A program made the translations under genes and the position numbers. This document shows, piece by piece, positions 10,476 through 22,465 of a stretch of 64,000 nucleotides of DNA (position 1 is its first letter; each line of letters opens with the position of its first letter). The DNA lies in contig JAGVSM010003697.1 in NCBI GenBank assembly GCA_022494885.1, positions 84,842 through 148,841 of the forward strand, written 5' to 3'. The DNA comes from Micrasema longulum (taxonomy: Eukaryota; Arthropoda; Insecta; Trichoptera; Brachycentridae). The notes under the pieces were generated by a model, which made no database searches, was not told the origin of the DNA, and was given only the letters and a program-made list of their open reading frames with translations.

Positions 10476-12907
10476 AAATCCCTCAATTTTAACTTCAAAT
10501 AAATCTTTAACTTATGTATTGTAATCTTGATGACTCGAATTCTCGAAACTCTTGATATTACTGAAAAATATATTTTTATATTTTGTACATCGAAATGATG
10601 AACTTTTAAAATACTATTTAGCCTGAATCAATTCTTTCGTATTCTAGAACAATAAATATTTGTATAATTACAAAAATAAAACTGGGATGGGACAATTAAT
10701 AATAATATATATCCAATACTTAAACTCATTAGAAATAACATTATATCAACTCATCAGTTAACTCGAAATACTTTGTAATGGTCCTTAAGACAAAAATAAT
10801 TCAATTTCATTTACTCTCGTATAATTTTTAATTCTCTATCCTTACCTCTGTTTTGTATAAATACATTGAACTTCTTAATAAAGATACCAGTCTCGAAGAT
10901 GTCGCGACAGCGATGAAACCGGTCACTGGATATTCCAAATTTGTAAAATAAAGTATCACTCGTCTTTTGTTTTTTAACTACTCTTTTTTTTTTTTTTACC
11001 ATGAAAATACTTTTCCAACAAGAAATGTATGTGTAATAGGTAAGGTATAAATACCTCTAATAAATCATATACATTTGAATCATACATCCTTTAGATTTTC
11101 TTTTATGTGTCAAAAAATGTATAAAACCATCCGTTTAATCCGTTTTCCTTGATTAAAGGAATGTAAGTACGTGTTATATAATGTACAGCTTCTGTTTTCT
11201 AAAGTAGCTAAGTATTTGGCCAAATTCTAAGCGAATCGCTTGGAGAATAAAATAACGTGCAATAAAATAAAATCTGGTAGTGTATTTCCCTCTGAGCTTT
11301 TATCCGCACAGCGAAAATGTACTCGGCGGTATCTCCTTTCACTTGTTGCCTTTTCTTCTCTATCACAGCGGGATTTTACTTCAGCTAGTTTTGCTTCGTT
11401 ACTTCACGAAGTGCCTTCAACATACATTCATATACGTACACACCTATCTATATGCTTACTTCTTACGTGGTTCCATCTGCAATGCTTTACCTGTGTAGAA
11501 TATTTCAATTAGACTACTTATTCCTGTCTCCGAATAATCCAAATTCATTGTGTTTTATTTTTACTTGCAAGAGTGTTTGAGTTAAGCATGCAACGTACAC
11601 ATATAATTGTTGGGAAGTATGTACTAAGTTTTACATCAATATTTTATACGATATTTTCCAATGTTTATCTCTCTTTCTCATGTCTGAGGGTGGCGATCAC
11701 GCCTGACTCGACATGGCTCGTCTGTGGATAGTCTCCATTCATCTGGGCAGTTCTGGTAATTCAGCGACCGAGCCGCTTCGTCTTGTCGGTTGCGGCCCAC
11801 GCGACCTTGTCCCTTCGACACTTCCCAGGAGGATGGTTTTTTTCTCCCAACTGTCACAGTTCCATTTGGAAATATGTTCACAGAACTAAATGATTATTTT
11901 CTCGCTCGTAGATGTTATTCGTTCTCTTATGTCTAGTTCCTGAATTATAGATATACATATGCTTCGCTGTCCGTGGAATCCACAGCTTTCGCAACCAACA
12001 CCACATTTCGAATTTTTCGATTTTTTTATTTTCAGACTCTCTCAGGGTACTTCAATACTCCACATCGCATATAAACACGAAAAAAACCAAGGCCTTTACT
12101 GTGATTGTCTAGGTACTAAATAAACAAATTTTGAATACGTTTTCTTAATTCACACTGAGTATAGTAAATGTGCAATAACTTTGCACTGTTCACGTTTTTA
12201 CTACATTGAAAAGCTTTGTGTACGAGTATAATACACGCTGCAATCCAGTGCAGTGCTTGATCATTGAGTGTAGATTAGTGTCATAACATACTATATGTTG
12301 ATAAATAAATAAATATTAATATTAATAACCTTAACTCTCTTACGAACGTTTTTGTCGTGTAAATAGTATCTGAAATAAATTTTGGTTGTATTTCTCAATG
12401 TGTCATCTATAAAAATGTTTACCTTTTTCTTTACAATTTTGTCCTACAATAAGTCTTTTATTTAAACTCTATTTTTTTAACTGAACATATTTTTCTGAAC
12501 TAAACATTTTCTAAAATATTTTTTTTAATACGTAAATAAAAAACCGTAGGTATTTTTCAAATTAAAAAAATATATTCAAAGTTATAGCGCTTTCGGTATT
12601 CTGCCTGTTCCTTTCTTTAAAATGTATATAAAAGTTAGACCTGACATTATTTAACATCCCAAAAAGGTGCCTTGTTCAAAGTTTTTTTTTAAGAATTACT
12701 AATCGCTGAAAGTTCAGCCGTATATTTCAAGGCCGTATCCACTTATTTCTAATAATTTGTGCAGTCTTTCATTTTAAAACCGAAAATTTTAACTGAGGAA
12801 TTCACAACTTTTATTACATTTTTTTTCCCAAGTTTGACTGTGTTTCCTCTAGAATTAATTAATTATTAGAATTACCCAAAAATTCAAGCATCTTACAGGG
12901 ACAAAAA

Positions 12908-13205
12908 CAACAGCAAACCATCACGTTGTTTCCCCGTAGGGGTAAGCAGATAGAATAGAATGCCATATCACTCTGTCTTTGCATACAGATCTCGCTTTCT
13001 CTACATTCATACATCTCATGCACGCACGCCGATTATGTGTACTCTTGACATGTCCATCTTCCATCAAGTATTTGATGGACTTGATCGTGCCATGTCTTTC
13101 TCGTTTTCTGCATCCATCAACATTCGCGTCGTAGATCCTTTCAGCCGTTCTTTTGCGGTCCATTCTTGATTCTGTCGATAATGTCTGTCAAATATATCAT
13201 TTTAA
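12908..13205 (-). pseudogene. RTE-like LINE 3' end (degraded copy)
   Basis: Minus-strand coding gives DRKRTAERIYDANVDGC, GHVKSTHNRRACMR and SILSAYPYGE, the same C-terminal blocks as the copy at 3.46 kb. A small deletion falls inside the RPRKTWHDQ block, and the frame breaks upstream around 13165-13190 at the IDKI region. The 3' end shows a short CAA-rich tail on the plus strand (12901-12915). Confidence 0.8.
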
Positions 13206-13315
13206 GAATGTCTATTGCACCGGTCGGACGGACGTGCCCAATCGGATCTGATGGAAATTAAAATACAAAACCCCGCAATAATGAAAAGTAAATAGGTGTT
13301 TATTTTCACTATCAT

Positions 13316-13440
13316 TTTCCTATCTGAATCTAGTGGTGCATAGGGCACTGCATTAGTGCTCCGATTGCCGCGTATCTCGATATTTTTTTAAATATTGAAG
13401 GTTAGGTAAACAGTCTTACTCTTCAACCACCTTAGTATTG
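13316..13440 (-). mobile_element. SINE-B 3' half, fragment
   Basis: TCTAGTGGTGCATAGGGCACTGCATTAGTGCTCCGATTGCCGCGTATC..., then AAGGTTAGGTAAACAGTCTTACTCTTC, is the SINE-B 3' half in reverse. The head is missing. Confidence 0.75.
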
Positions 13441-14439
13441 TTTTATTTATTTTACGAAGATAGTAATTAAAATCGTACAGATATTGGTTTACAAACCACA
13501 AATTCCTATATTTATTTTTACTGATAATTAAAAGCTCGGAATAGTTTAATGCAAGATTTTATATAAATTTTTCACACATAAAACAAATCAAGATATAAAA
13601 CGTGATTACAAATAAGTACATTTTTTTTAGGAATAATGAATGGATGTCACCTTTTTCCATGTGGTATAATAATTTAAGTGATCTTTTATTCAATTTTAGG
13701 TTTTATTTACAATTATTCTTCCTTCCTTTCAAAATTGTGCATTTCTTTGAAAAAAAAAACATTTTTGCCTATATTATGATTCGCTGAAGGTTTTCGCATT
13801 GAATAGTACCTAGTATGCATTGATTTGGGTCAAATAAAGTGCATATTGCTCGAAGAATTTACAGCCGTTGAGAGTGGAATGCACGTATATACAGACTAAA
13901 GCGCCATTGCGCGGTTCAAAGTGATGGATTCGGTAAATGGGAAATGCATTTTCACAAATACAGCTTTTTCATTTCGTGCTGAACGCCTTAGGAACCTAAG
14001 GTGGTACCTACATTCTTCGCGAGCTTTTCTGCATTTGCTACTGCACCCTCACTTGATCAATATTTGAAGTATTGCTTTTGACGGAAGAAAAAAACATCTC
14101 GAATTTTGAATGCAAATAACGATTCGCGATCCTACCAAGACGCTTATAAAAGTTTCAGTCGTTTTTTATATTTATCATTATTTTACTTGGAACTGATCTG
14201 AACTGGATTGGCTTTTATGTAGGTGTTAAAACTGCGAGTGACATGATAAACTCGGCGATATCTGTCTACACTTTAGTAGGATTAGACAGTCTGTCATTTT
14301 ATTTACGTGTGTCCTAAATTTGATTTATTTTTTGTCGTCCTTTTTTTCTTCATATTCTCTATCAAACGAGTGTCAATTCTAATTTTCAATACAATAACTG
14401 TCTATTGCAACGATTACTCATTGTATTTTGGATATTTGT

Positions 14440-14521
14440 AGCACTACCTTTGTTTTATGAACGACTTTTTGTTGACACAACCGACTAGTTTTGGCAACTA
14501 CACGTTCCCCTCTTCAGGGTT
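14440..14521 (-). mobile_element. HH2 inverted-repeat element, left arm with hammerhead-like core
   Basis: Read on the minus strand: stem I AACC (plus 14518-14521), CTGAAGA (14511-14517), one G, stem II GGGAAC / loop GTGTA / GTTGCC (14493-14509), AAAA (14489-14492, where a hammerhead needs GAAA), stem III CTAG (14485-14488) in an ACTAGT palindrome, TC, then GGTT closing stem I. Stem II has one mismatch. The arm is inverted relative to 14801-14885 and reads on through AACAAAAAGTCGTTCATAAAACAAAGG. Confidence 0.65.
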
Positions 14522-14540
14522 TATATAATAACTTCAGTTT

Positions 14541-14789
14541 GTCGGCCTCCTGGTGTAATTGTCAGCGCGTTTGCCTACCGTACAAGAGGTCTCGGGTTCG
14601 ATTCCCGACATGGTTAATTTATTTTTTTTAAATGGTGTTTTTACAATAGAATATTTCATAGTCCCTGGACTGGTATCTGAAGCGTAAGTCTTATCATCTT
14701 GCCTTCATGTAACAAAAATGATCGACATACGCTGCGATTGGTGTACCAAAGCAGTGCCCTATGTTCAATTAGGCGCGGAAAGCGAAATG
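14541..14789 (+). mobile_element. SINE-B full copy inserted between the two HH2 arms
   Basis: The head GTCGGCCTCCTGGTGTAATTGTCAGCGCG and B box GGGTTCGATTCCC are tRNA-like. The body carries AGTCCCTGGACTGGTATCTGAAGCG, CTTCATGTAACAAAAATGATC and GTGCCCTATGTTC. It is flanked by AACTTCAGTTT (14530-14540) and AACTTATGTTT (14790-14800), a probable target-site duplication with two mismatches. Confidence 0.85.
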
Positions 14790-14800
14790 AACTTATGTTT

Positions 14801-14885
14801 TTACTAATCCTGAAGAGGGCTACGCTTAGTTGCCGAAACTAGTCGGTTATATCAATAAAAAGTGGTTCATAAATCAAAGTTATTT
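14801..14885 (+). mobile_element. HH2 inverted-repeat element, right arm with hammerhead-like core
   Basis: TAATC (14805-14809) pairs with GGTTA (14845-14849) as stem I, with one G-U pair. CTGAAGA is at 14810-14816, then one G, stem II GGCTAC / loop GCTTA / GTTGCC (14818-14834; one T-T mismatch), GAAA (14835-14838), CTAG (14839-14842), T and C (14843-14844). All conserved core positions of a type I hammerhead appear present. The expected cleavage point follows C14844. Confidence 0.7.
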
Positions 14886-15938
14886 TATTTATGTCTCAAA
14901 AAAACATTTATTGTTTTTGCAGAACGAGTAGGTATACTGTTATATTATTATATTATTCTTATCTTTCCCGTTTATTGATGTCCGAATTGTGTTGAAACTG
15001 TTATTTTGATTTTTAAACCCATCATTTCTTATTTTTAACAGATTAAGCAATCGAACTCGATATTGTACATGTACTCTCGTATGTATAGTATTTCACAGTT
15101 GACCATTCAGTCTAATTGACGTTAGGCCGTATCCTTTGTTTGCACGAAGTCTTGAAATGAACATCTTATATGTACGTAAAGTTTGGGTGTTGAGGTTAAG
15201 AAATTATAGCATCGAAGTTTGGAACATTCGAAATGCACGCAATATTTAATGATTTTTGTAAATTATCATATAAAGATGCATTATCATGTAAATTGCACAT
15301 TCTTAATTAAAATGTATATGGCGTAAAATTTGTTTTACTAAAACAGCGTACTGTAGGTGCATTTGACATCCATTAATATGTGGGGAATGTAGACATGTAT
15401 AATGGAATGGTATCATCTAAATCAATCATTGCAAACACCAAAAAATAATCGTTTCTGGGCGGATAGTTGTAAAGGAATAGTGTGAGAAAGAAATAAATGG
15501 AATATTTATTAGAGGTGTTCTCATGTCATACGGTGACTACGAGCTATGCAGCACTTTATTTGGTCTGGATTCCTCTCGGGATTTCTGCCCTCTACTCCCT
15601 GCCTCATCTCCCTGTTTACAATGCGAGGCAATATGCACAGCACCCTCCCCCGTAGAGGGTGGTGTTGTCCCCTGCTGATATTCTGAATATTCCTTTGTTC
15701 CGTGTCCCTACCCCGTACAGCTCCTATACAGATTTTTGCTTACAATTACTTTTATAATAGTATTCACCAAACTTTCAATTAAAGCTCTTTCCATCCCTGG
15801 TCCCTTTGTTCATCGTACCGATTTTTAATTTTCATGGGTTTTAAATATTAATATTTGAAACTGGCAGAGATATGGCATATTTTGTGTGTAAATAATACTA
15901 GAAAAATGGTAAAATTTTAAATCGGTCAAATAAATAAG

Positions 15939-16046
15939 TACCGTATTTTTTGGACCGTAAGACGCCCTTTTTTACTCTGAAAATTCAACCAAACATTGGG
16001 GTGCGTCTTATGGTCCGATGCGCCTTATCGTCCGCTAAATACGGTT
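15939..16046. mobile_element. small palindromic MITE (pogo-like ends)
   Basis: The left end TACCGTATTTTTTGGACCGTAAGACGC and the right end GCGTCTTATGGTCCG...TAAATACGGTTATA are inverted copies around a short AT-rich loop, with TA at each end. The right arm has a short internal duplication (GATGCGCCTTATCGTCCG). The layout resembles short Tc1/mariner-pogo MITEs seen in many animals; the family call is from memory. Confidence 0.7.
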
Positions 16047-16454
16047 ATATGAATGTCGTAGGTTTATTATTTATATATTATTTTAAACTATGCACCTACA
16101 ACTTACCTTACCAAACGAAGTATTTTCGTAATGGTCTTTGTTCATTTACTAACACCAAATGTGAACTAAATGTTTTTACAGTTATGTACTAGGAAAAGGA
16201 CAATAGACCTTGTAAAGTATATACCTAAAACACGGACCCTTTGAGATCGAGTATCGTCTATCATCTTGTTAACCTTAATAATAAGTTAAGGAATGCTATC
16301 TTTGTTTAGTTTTTTATCGTTTACTTTTTGTGCTGTTACATGTTCACTTAATTGCCATACATACTAGTTCTGTGCTCGATGTATTATTATTGTGTTTTCT
16401 TTATTTTTATTGTAAACTTTTTAAACTTTTTAAAATCATTATTATGATGATGAA

Positions 16455-16795
16455 ATTCCACTAGTCAATGCGCTTTGTGGCTGCAAGACTTTTTGTGATG
16501 TTAGCTATCATATTTTATAAATCGTATTATGTAAATGTTATCGACTATCAAATATCTAATAAACAAATACCAAATTTAGTAAATGAGGTCTAGAATTTCA
16601 ACCGTCCATGCGCTCAGTAGCTGCAAGACTTGTTGTAATCTAACTTCTATTTTTATAAATTTGTTTTTTATCCGTTTTTTACAATATCACTTAAACTCTA
16701 AACTTCATTGTCAAATAAAAAAAAAATTAAATGTAAATAGGGGCTAGATTTCTTACATGCGCTCCGTAGATGCAAGATGATGATAATAAGGTACT
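16455..16795 (+). repeat. CATGCGCT..GTAGCTGCAAGA repeat array
   Basis: The motif CATGCGCTC.GTAGCTGCAAGA (and its relative CAATGCGCTTTGTGGCTGCAAGA) occurs three times at about 140-bp spacing (16465, 16605, 16758), with AT-rich spacers containing CTATCAAATATC and TAGTAAATGAG. The same unit appears inverted at 23150-23400 and 23787-23850. The type is unknown; it could be a satellite-like internal part of a DNA transposon. Confidence 0.65.
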
Positions 16796-16905
16796 GAGGT
16801 ACTTGTTTATGATTGAATTCCAAAACTTAAAATTATTAATATTCTAATAATGAATTAAAGTAGGTACCTAGGTACTTGTTTATGGTTGAATTCCAAAACA
16901 TCAAT
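16794..16905. repeat. direct repeat pair
   Basis: GAGGTACTTGTTTATGATTGAATTCCAAAAC recurs about 68 bp later as TAGGTACTTGTTTATGGTTGAATTCCAAAAC, with two differences. Confidence 0.8.
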
Positions 16906-18239
16906 TAATTGTTTTGAAATATAACATTCTTTTTGCAACTGTCAAATTTTGGTCTACTTACGAACAGTGGTGCATTTTATGTAAGAATACTTTTTTCGAA
17001 AATGTTTCAAAAGTCTGTTAAAATTATTAAGGCATTACTAAAAATCCATTCAAAATAAATTGTAAGGAAATTCATCAATTCAGTATCCATTAAAAATTAT
17101 TGTTGTTTGTAAACGTAAAAATTCAAACTTTTTTAATATACAAAAAAGAACATCCTCTGATTTTTTTAATTTATGCATTTCAGTCGAATGCAACCCTGGA
17201 AAATCGATGAAAACACATATATTTATGCTTCTAACTTTTTTTTCCACTTGGCATATTTAAGATGTCCTTATTTGTAAACCCTAAGGACGTGAATTAGAAA
17301 ATTTTGCTAAAAACCGCACATAATCAGGCCATTTTCGAGTTTTTGCGAGACACGACACGGCGATTCATTACAGATATAGATATCCGCAATGAGAATATTT
17401 ATATAATAGATCAACAATGAGAAACTTTAAAATAAGTGGGCAGCAAGGACGGATGTCAAACAGAATCGATTTGAAATTCATTTGAGTTTAAATTTTTAAA
17501 ATTCAATTGGTTTATCCATGGTTAGTTTGACTTGCTTTTGGTTTTGTTGTGGGATTTTGGACAGAATAACTATGCTACGTGGCCATAGACTAACGAATAG
17601 TCATATTTTTTTTCATAGTGATAGAGTTGGAGGACCGGCAATCGATACAAGCTACGTTTTATCCCGAAACGATATGTCATTCCATCGGGAAAAATTTTAT
17701 TGCTAAAAATTACATGAGAGTCTAAATCATATTTTCAAAAATGTACGTATTCAGAAGATTGTTAGTAAACCTTATCACTGTTTGGATACATTTCAATTTG
17801 AACAAATATAGGTTAAAACTTTTAAAAATGATAATTTAGACTTCTTCATACAAACGTATTCCCGTATTTTCTCCCTGAATTGTGGCACTAGAGCAGTGAT
17901 TTTACACACTATATATATTTACAATTGGCGCGTCTCCATCGTTTTGCTTTTTTGATAAATTATTTCTTATTTAGGACTATCCAAAAACCCATATATTACG
18001 TTTATTATACGTTTTATCTGCCGCCTTCGGACGTACAGTATACAAAATGGTAAATAATTTTGGAAAACGAAAAGAGTATCGTCGCAGAAAATTTAATTCT
18101 GATACTCTTTCTAAATAAAAAAAAACCAAATCGGCTCAGTACCATCATCAGTTCGACGTGCAGTTGTCTTTTTCACTCAATATCGGGAAGGCATGAGAGA
18201 GAGTGACAGATGAGCTTTGTTCAAATGCATATTCATCAA

Positions 18240-18825
18240 ATTTGTCTACCACTGCATTTTCTCTGAATGCATTGCAATTCTACTGCAGCTACTTTTTCTG
18301 CTAGTTTCACTTCCATACATAAGTGTTGGGACTAAAACTCCGTTGTGCACTGTGATTACTTTGTTTAGTGCGCCGTTCATTTTGTTACTCAGATACACAA
18401 ATTCTTCTACTTATTGAAGACATTCGTTGTTTAAATTTATTATGCAATCAGTAACCTCACTTCCCCTTTCAAATACCATAACTTTTGACTTACTTTCGTT
18501 CATCATCAATTCGCTCTCCAGGCATACGTCATACATTCTAGATACTATTTGTTGCAAATTTTCCTTGCTGCTTGCTAAAAGAACTACATCATTAGCGTAC
18601 AACAAGCAGCTTACTGAAAATTTGTTTATTTTTGCTACAAAACCCGTATATTCTATATCTTTCATACAGTTGTCCATGTATAGAATTAACAACCATTGTG
18701 AGATTGCACATCCCGGTTTCACGCCTTTTGAGATCGCAAACCAAGATGTGAATTCCCCATTAACTCTTATACACGCTGAACTCTCCTCATAGAGAGATGA
18801 TACTGAGATGATGATGAGAATGTTC
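18240..18825 (-). pseudogene. RTE-like LINE, reverse-transcriptase core fragment with mutated catalytic box
   Basis: Minus-strand coding from about 18820 gives a stretch with ACIRVNGEFTSWFAISKGVKPGC, LYMDNCMKDIEYTGF, CLLYANDVVLLASS and KSKVMVFERGS, the middle of the same polyprotein as the 3.46 kb copy. The catalytic YADD box reads YAND, so the first of the paired aspartates is changed. One stop falls near 18412; after it the frame resumes as VEEFVYL and NGVLVPTLMYGSET, lacking about 25 residues present at 3.46 kb. The upstream open stretch (18825-19082) is not recognisable as reverse transcriptase. Confidence 0.85.
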
Positions 18826-20344
18826 GTTTCTGTAATGGATATTAATTCGTTTTCCTTTTCCGATTTGTACGACGCCGATTCTTGTCTACCGATCGTATGA
18901 CGATGCAAATGGGACGCTTGCTGGAAACGAGAAGTATTAATCCTGTTTCTTATTGTACGCCAACTTCGCGTTAGTTTATCACTTTGCATATCTATCAACT
19001 TAGGCATTTCCTGGCAATCTAATACTATATTTCCATCTAAATATAAAACTGTTTTGTTTGAATCCACTGTTTTTATTTCCACGAACTTATCTTACTGATG
19101 CATTATTATCAAACTCGTTTCGAAATTGTACGTTAGTCTGCGGTTTTCCTCGTAGCTATGTTAGTTCACGCGATTCTACACTATCTGAGATGTAATAAGT
19201 TGAGATGTGGATATTTTTGTTCCAAATCTATGTCAGCAATTAAAATCCGATTCTACACAAACATAATTACCGACTTTGAAGTTTCCAATCCGGAAGTTTA
19301 TTACATCAGCATCATTGATATCACACAGTCACGAGTACTAGTAACGTATTTCGTATAATGATGATGAACATGATTCAATATTTTTGCGCTCAAATTCGGA
19401 GCAACGGTATCTCGGAACAATGGTTAGTCATTTTATTCACACTTGCGCAATGGATTTTAGTTTTCTCGTTTCAAGTGCTGTTTTTCTGTCTTCTGTAACT
19501 TTTACTTTTTAATTTATATCAGAAGTGTTAGTTCCTCTACATTTACTCCGTGGTGTGGGTGAAGCATGTAACCTACATTCTTTTACCTCGTTTAAGGCGG
19601 GCTGAATACTACATACCCCCCTGTTCAGTTTACTGTGGACGTGTTCGGTGTTCGTGCGGGTGTTTGCCATTTTATATATATATCTCGAAAGATTTTTGCC
19701 GGGTTCTGGTCATCGCCTCCACAAAGCCAAGAGAGATTACTTCCGACTGTGGCAAATGCATTTTTATGGCTTAAGGCTAATGTGGACCTCTTATTTTAAA
19801 CCAAACATCTCACGTACTTTAGATTTTCACAAACGTGAATCTGATCATACTCCATAAAATACATAAATAAATTATTTGCATAAAGGACATCAATAATTTT
19901 GAATATTTATTAGGCTCGCATATTTTATCTAAGTATCCAAATAGATTATCCACTATTTTTAAAATGTGTAAAAATTCCATTATGTACATATTTCTAATTT
20001 TAATTTTTCATATTCTGTTTTGTATTACGTTTTTATTTTATCTTATTATTGAACGTTCGTGTCTTTTTAAAATTTATTCTTATTTTTGTCTTTTTTCTCG
20101 CTCTTACATTTTAGTTAGCAGTAAATAGTACAATTATATGTTTCTTGTAAAGGATCTTCACAGACAAGCCATATAAATTGGCTTGGTAACAATATATTTT
20201 TATAGAACAAATTACCTTTATTGTACTAAAAATATGTTTTAAATAAACTACCATTAGTTTGCGAGGAACATAACAATACGTCTTAGAAACTTTAAAATCA
20301 TTTATCTCAAAACCAGTTTTTTTAAGATACAGCATGTTGCCATA

Positions 20345-20395
20345 ACACGGGAGCGTAACACTTGCCACGGGACCGCAAGCCGATTCAATTGATAT
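20345..20395 (-). mobile_element. SINE-D fragment
   Basis: ACGGGAGCGTAACACTTGCCACGGGACCGCAAGCCG resembles the 10.4 kb piece. It is short and diverged. Confidence 0.35.
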
Positions 20396-21044
20396 ATATA
20401 TTTTTTAAATATAAACATCGTATAATTCAATTGTGTAAGACGTAGTGTATTTCTATAGAATCAGGGCTGACATTCAAACCATGCATTCCGTTAATGACAT
20501 CGAAAAAAGTTGATTGAATTTAATGTATAATATGCATACCCGTGTATACCAATCGTTCTTAGTACGATTCACACTTCTATATTGACTTTGGTAGAGGTTG
20601 AATAAGTTGTATCCTTTTCAGCAGGTTTTCCACACGAGGCATTTCTAGCAAAAAATATTCAATTTTTCTTACGCTTGGTACCCAAATAGAAGAATGCCGG
20701 GATTTCTCACATTTTCCTTTTCGAGGCTTTGATAGCATAAATTCCTCATTCTTAAACGTGTTTCGTCGGGTTCTCTTCACATTTTTTCAATTACACTTTT
20801 GAAGATTAAGATCGTCAAAAAATCTCAACTATCACTTTGTTATTTACAGGGGTTTTGACAAAAAAGTAAGTTTTCATCTTCAAGCATATTTTTCATAAAA
20901 TTCCTACCTCTATTTTCAATATAATTGTGTCCCAACTCGTAATTACTGTGTGATGTCTAATTACTACTGTACGTGTAATTATCATAAACGAGCTGAACCC
21001 GGGAATGCTTTGCTATTACTAGATTTGCGTACATTCTCGTATAT

Positions 21045-22135
21045 AATGGGTAGGAGAAAAAGTTATTTCGTATTTCGTGCCCTTTTTTTCAACTAAAGTA
21101 TATCTCGTTCATTATTGGTCACATCGGATCATACAATACGGCGTTGTAAAGGTGCGAGTGTAAACTACAAACGCTTCGCTTGGTCGGTTCAGTCGTGAAC
21201 TATCGTGCGTCGAGTATGGAGGTCACGAAGGAAAAAAAGGCCGTATTTTACATTTTTACTACCTGAAAGAGAAAAACACGTCGAAGGCGACCTAAAAATA
21301 TTGTGATATTTACGGGGCCGATACTCTTTGGGTTTGTGCTGCACAACAGTGGTTCTAGCGAATTCGTAGAAAATGTCGATAAAATCATGGAAAATATCGA
21401 GATAGACCTTCATATTAGCAGTCGTAGCATCGCCCAGAAGCTGAATATCGACCATAAAACCGTTTTAAACCATTTGCAGAAAGCTGGATTAAAAAAAAAA
21501 AGCTCAAAGTTTGGGTGCCACACGAGCTGACGCAAAAAAAACCGCATGGACCGAATTTCCATCTGCAAATCGCTGCCGAATCGCAACAAAATCGACCCAT
21601 TTCTGAAGCGAATGATGACTGGTGATGAAAAGTGGGTCACTTACGACGATGTCAAGCGACAAAGATCGTGGTCGAAAGCCAACGAAGCGGCCCAGACCTT
21701 GGCCAAACCAGGACTGACGGCCAGGAAGATGTTTCTGGTGTTTGGTGGGATTGACAGGGGATACTCTACTATGAGCTGCTCTTCTATGGCCAAACGCTCA
21801 ATTCTGCCCTCTACTGTGAACAACTCGACCGTTTGAAACTGGCAGGAATCGTGTTTCATCAGGACAACGCCAGGCCGCACACATATTTGATAAAGAGCTC
21901 CGTCAGAAGCTCCGGGAGCTCGGATGGGAAGTTCTTATGCATCATCCTATAGTCCGGACCTTGCACCGAGTGACTACCACCTGTCTATGGCCAACGCGCT
22001 TGGGGGTACAAATTTGGCCTCAATAGAGGCCTGTGAAAATTGGTTGTCCGAGTTTTTTTCCAATAGGGACAAGGACTTCTACGAGAGGGGCATTATGAAG
22101 TTGAATTCTCGTTAAAGGAAAAAGTTAACAGGCGA
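21045..22135 (+). pseudogene. mariner transposase relic
   Basis: Several plus-strand frames together follow a mariner (Tc1/mariner superfamily) transposase. A helix-turn-helix part is at 21355-21520 (ISSRSIAQKLNIDHKTVLNHL, then an HEL block), the first catalytic Asp region at 21616-21690 (MTGDEKWVTYDD), the second at about 21850-21890 (FHQDNARPHT) and the third at about 21945-21985 (SPDLAPSDYHL), ending ERGIMKLNSR. At least four frameshifts or small deletions separate the blocks, and a short stretch after the second Asp is damaged, so it is not functional. AAAAAGTTATTTCGTAT at about 21058 may be the remnant of the 5' inverted repeat; a matching 3' end was not found. The motifs resemble lepidopteran mori/cecropia-type mariners (from memory). 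Confidence 0.85.
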
Positions 22136-22465
22136 CATGTAGCAACTTTACAGAAGAGCCATTTAAAAAAAAAATTAGGAATCTTGTATTTTGAATGTTT
22201 GTTTAAATTATGTAAGAATCACGCCAAAATAATAAAAATAATAATGGTTTATCAACAAAAATTACAATTTCTTTATCTACTACATACATACTTAGGTAAT
22301 AGATTTCTCTGGATTATGTCTAGTCTGCCTAACTAGGTACAACCTGTTTAGTAATACATATGTATGAGATTTGTTAATCAATTTTTATAAAGTATTTTTA
22401 TTGGCTCTTCTGTAAAGTTGCTAAATGTAGCTTGGTTACTTTTTCCTTCTCATTTCTTCTTATTA
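22133..22465. repeat. inverted repeat around a LINE-tail fragment at the mariner 3' side
   Basis: GGAAAAAGTTAAC...AGCAACTTTACAGAAGAGCC (about 22116-22170) returns inverted at about 22398-22450 (GGCTCTTCTGTAAAGTTGCT ... GTTACTTTTTCC). Between the arms lies a minus-strand copy (about 22235-22350) of the LINE 3' tail seen at 44.34-44.48 kb, including TAGTCTGCCTAACTAGGTAC and its ATT-rich end. Confidence 0.7.

Noticed and set aside
11678..11881. Minus-strand 67-residue frame rich in charged residues (WEVSKGQGRVGRNRQDEAAR region)
   Set aside because: Faintly LINE-like in style, but no motif I can name, no splice-site context and no second copy in the window.
15950..16192. Plus-strand 80-residue open frame
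   Set aside because: Starts inside a palindromic MITE and runs into AT-rich intron; no domain.
18427..18792. Plus-strand 121-residue open frame
   Set aside because: Antisense shadow of the LINE reverse-transcriptase core on the minus strand.
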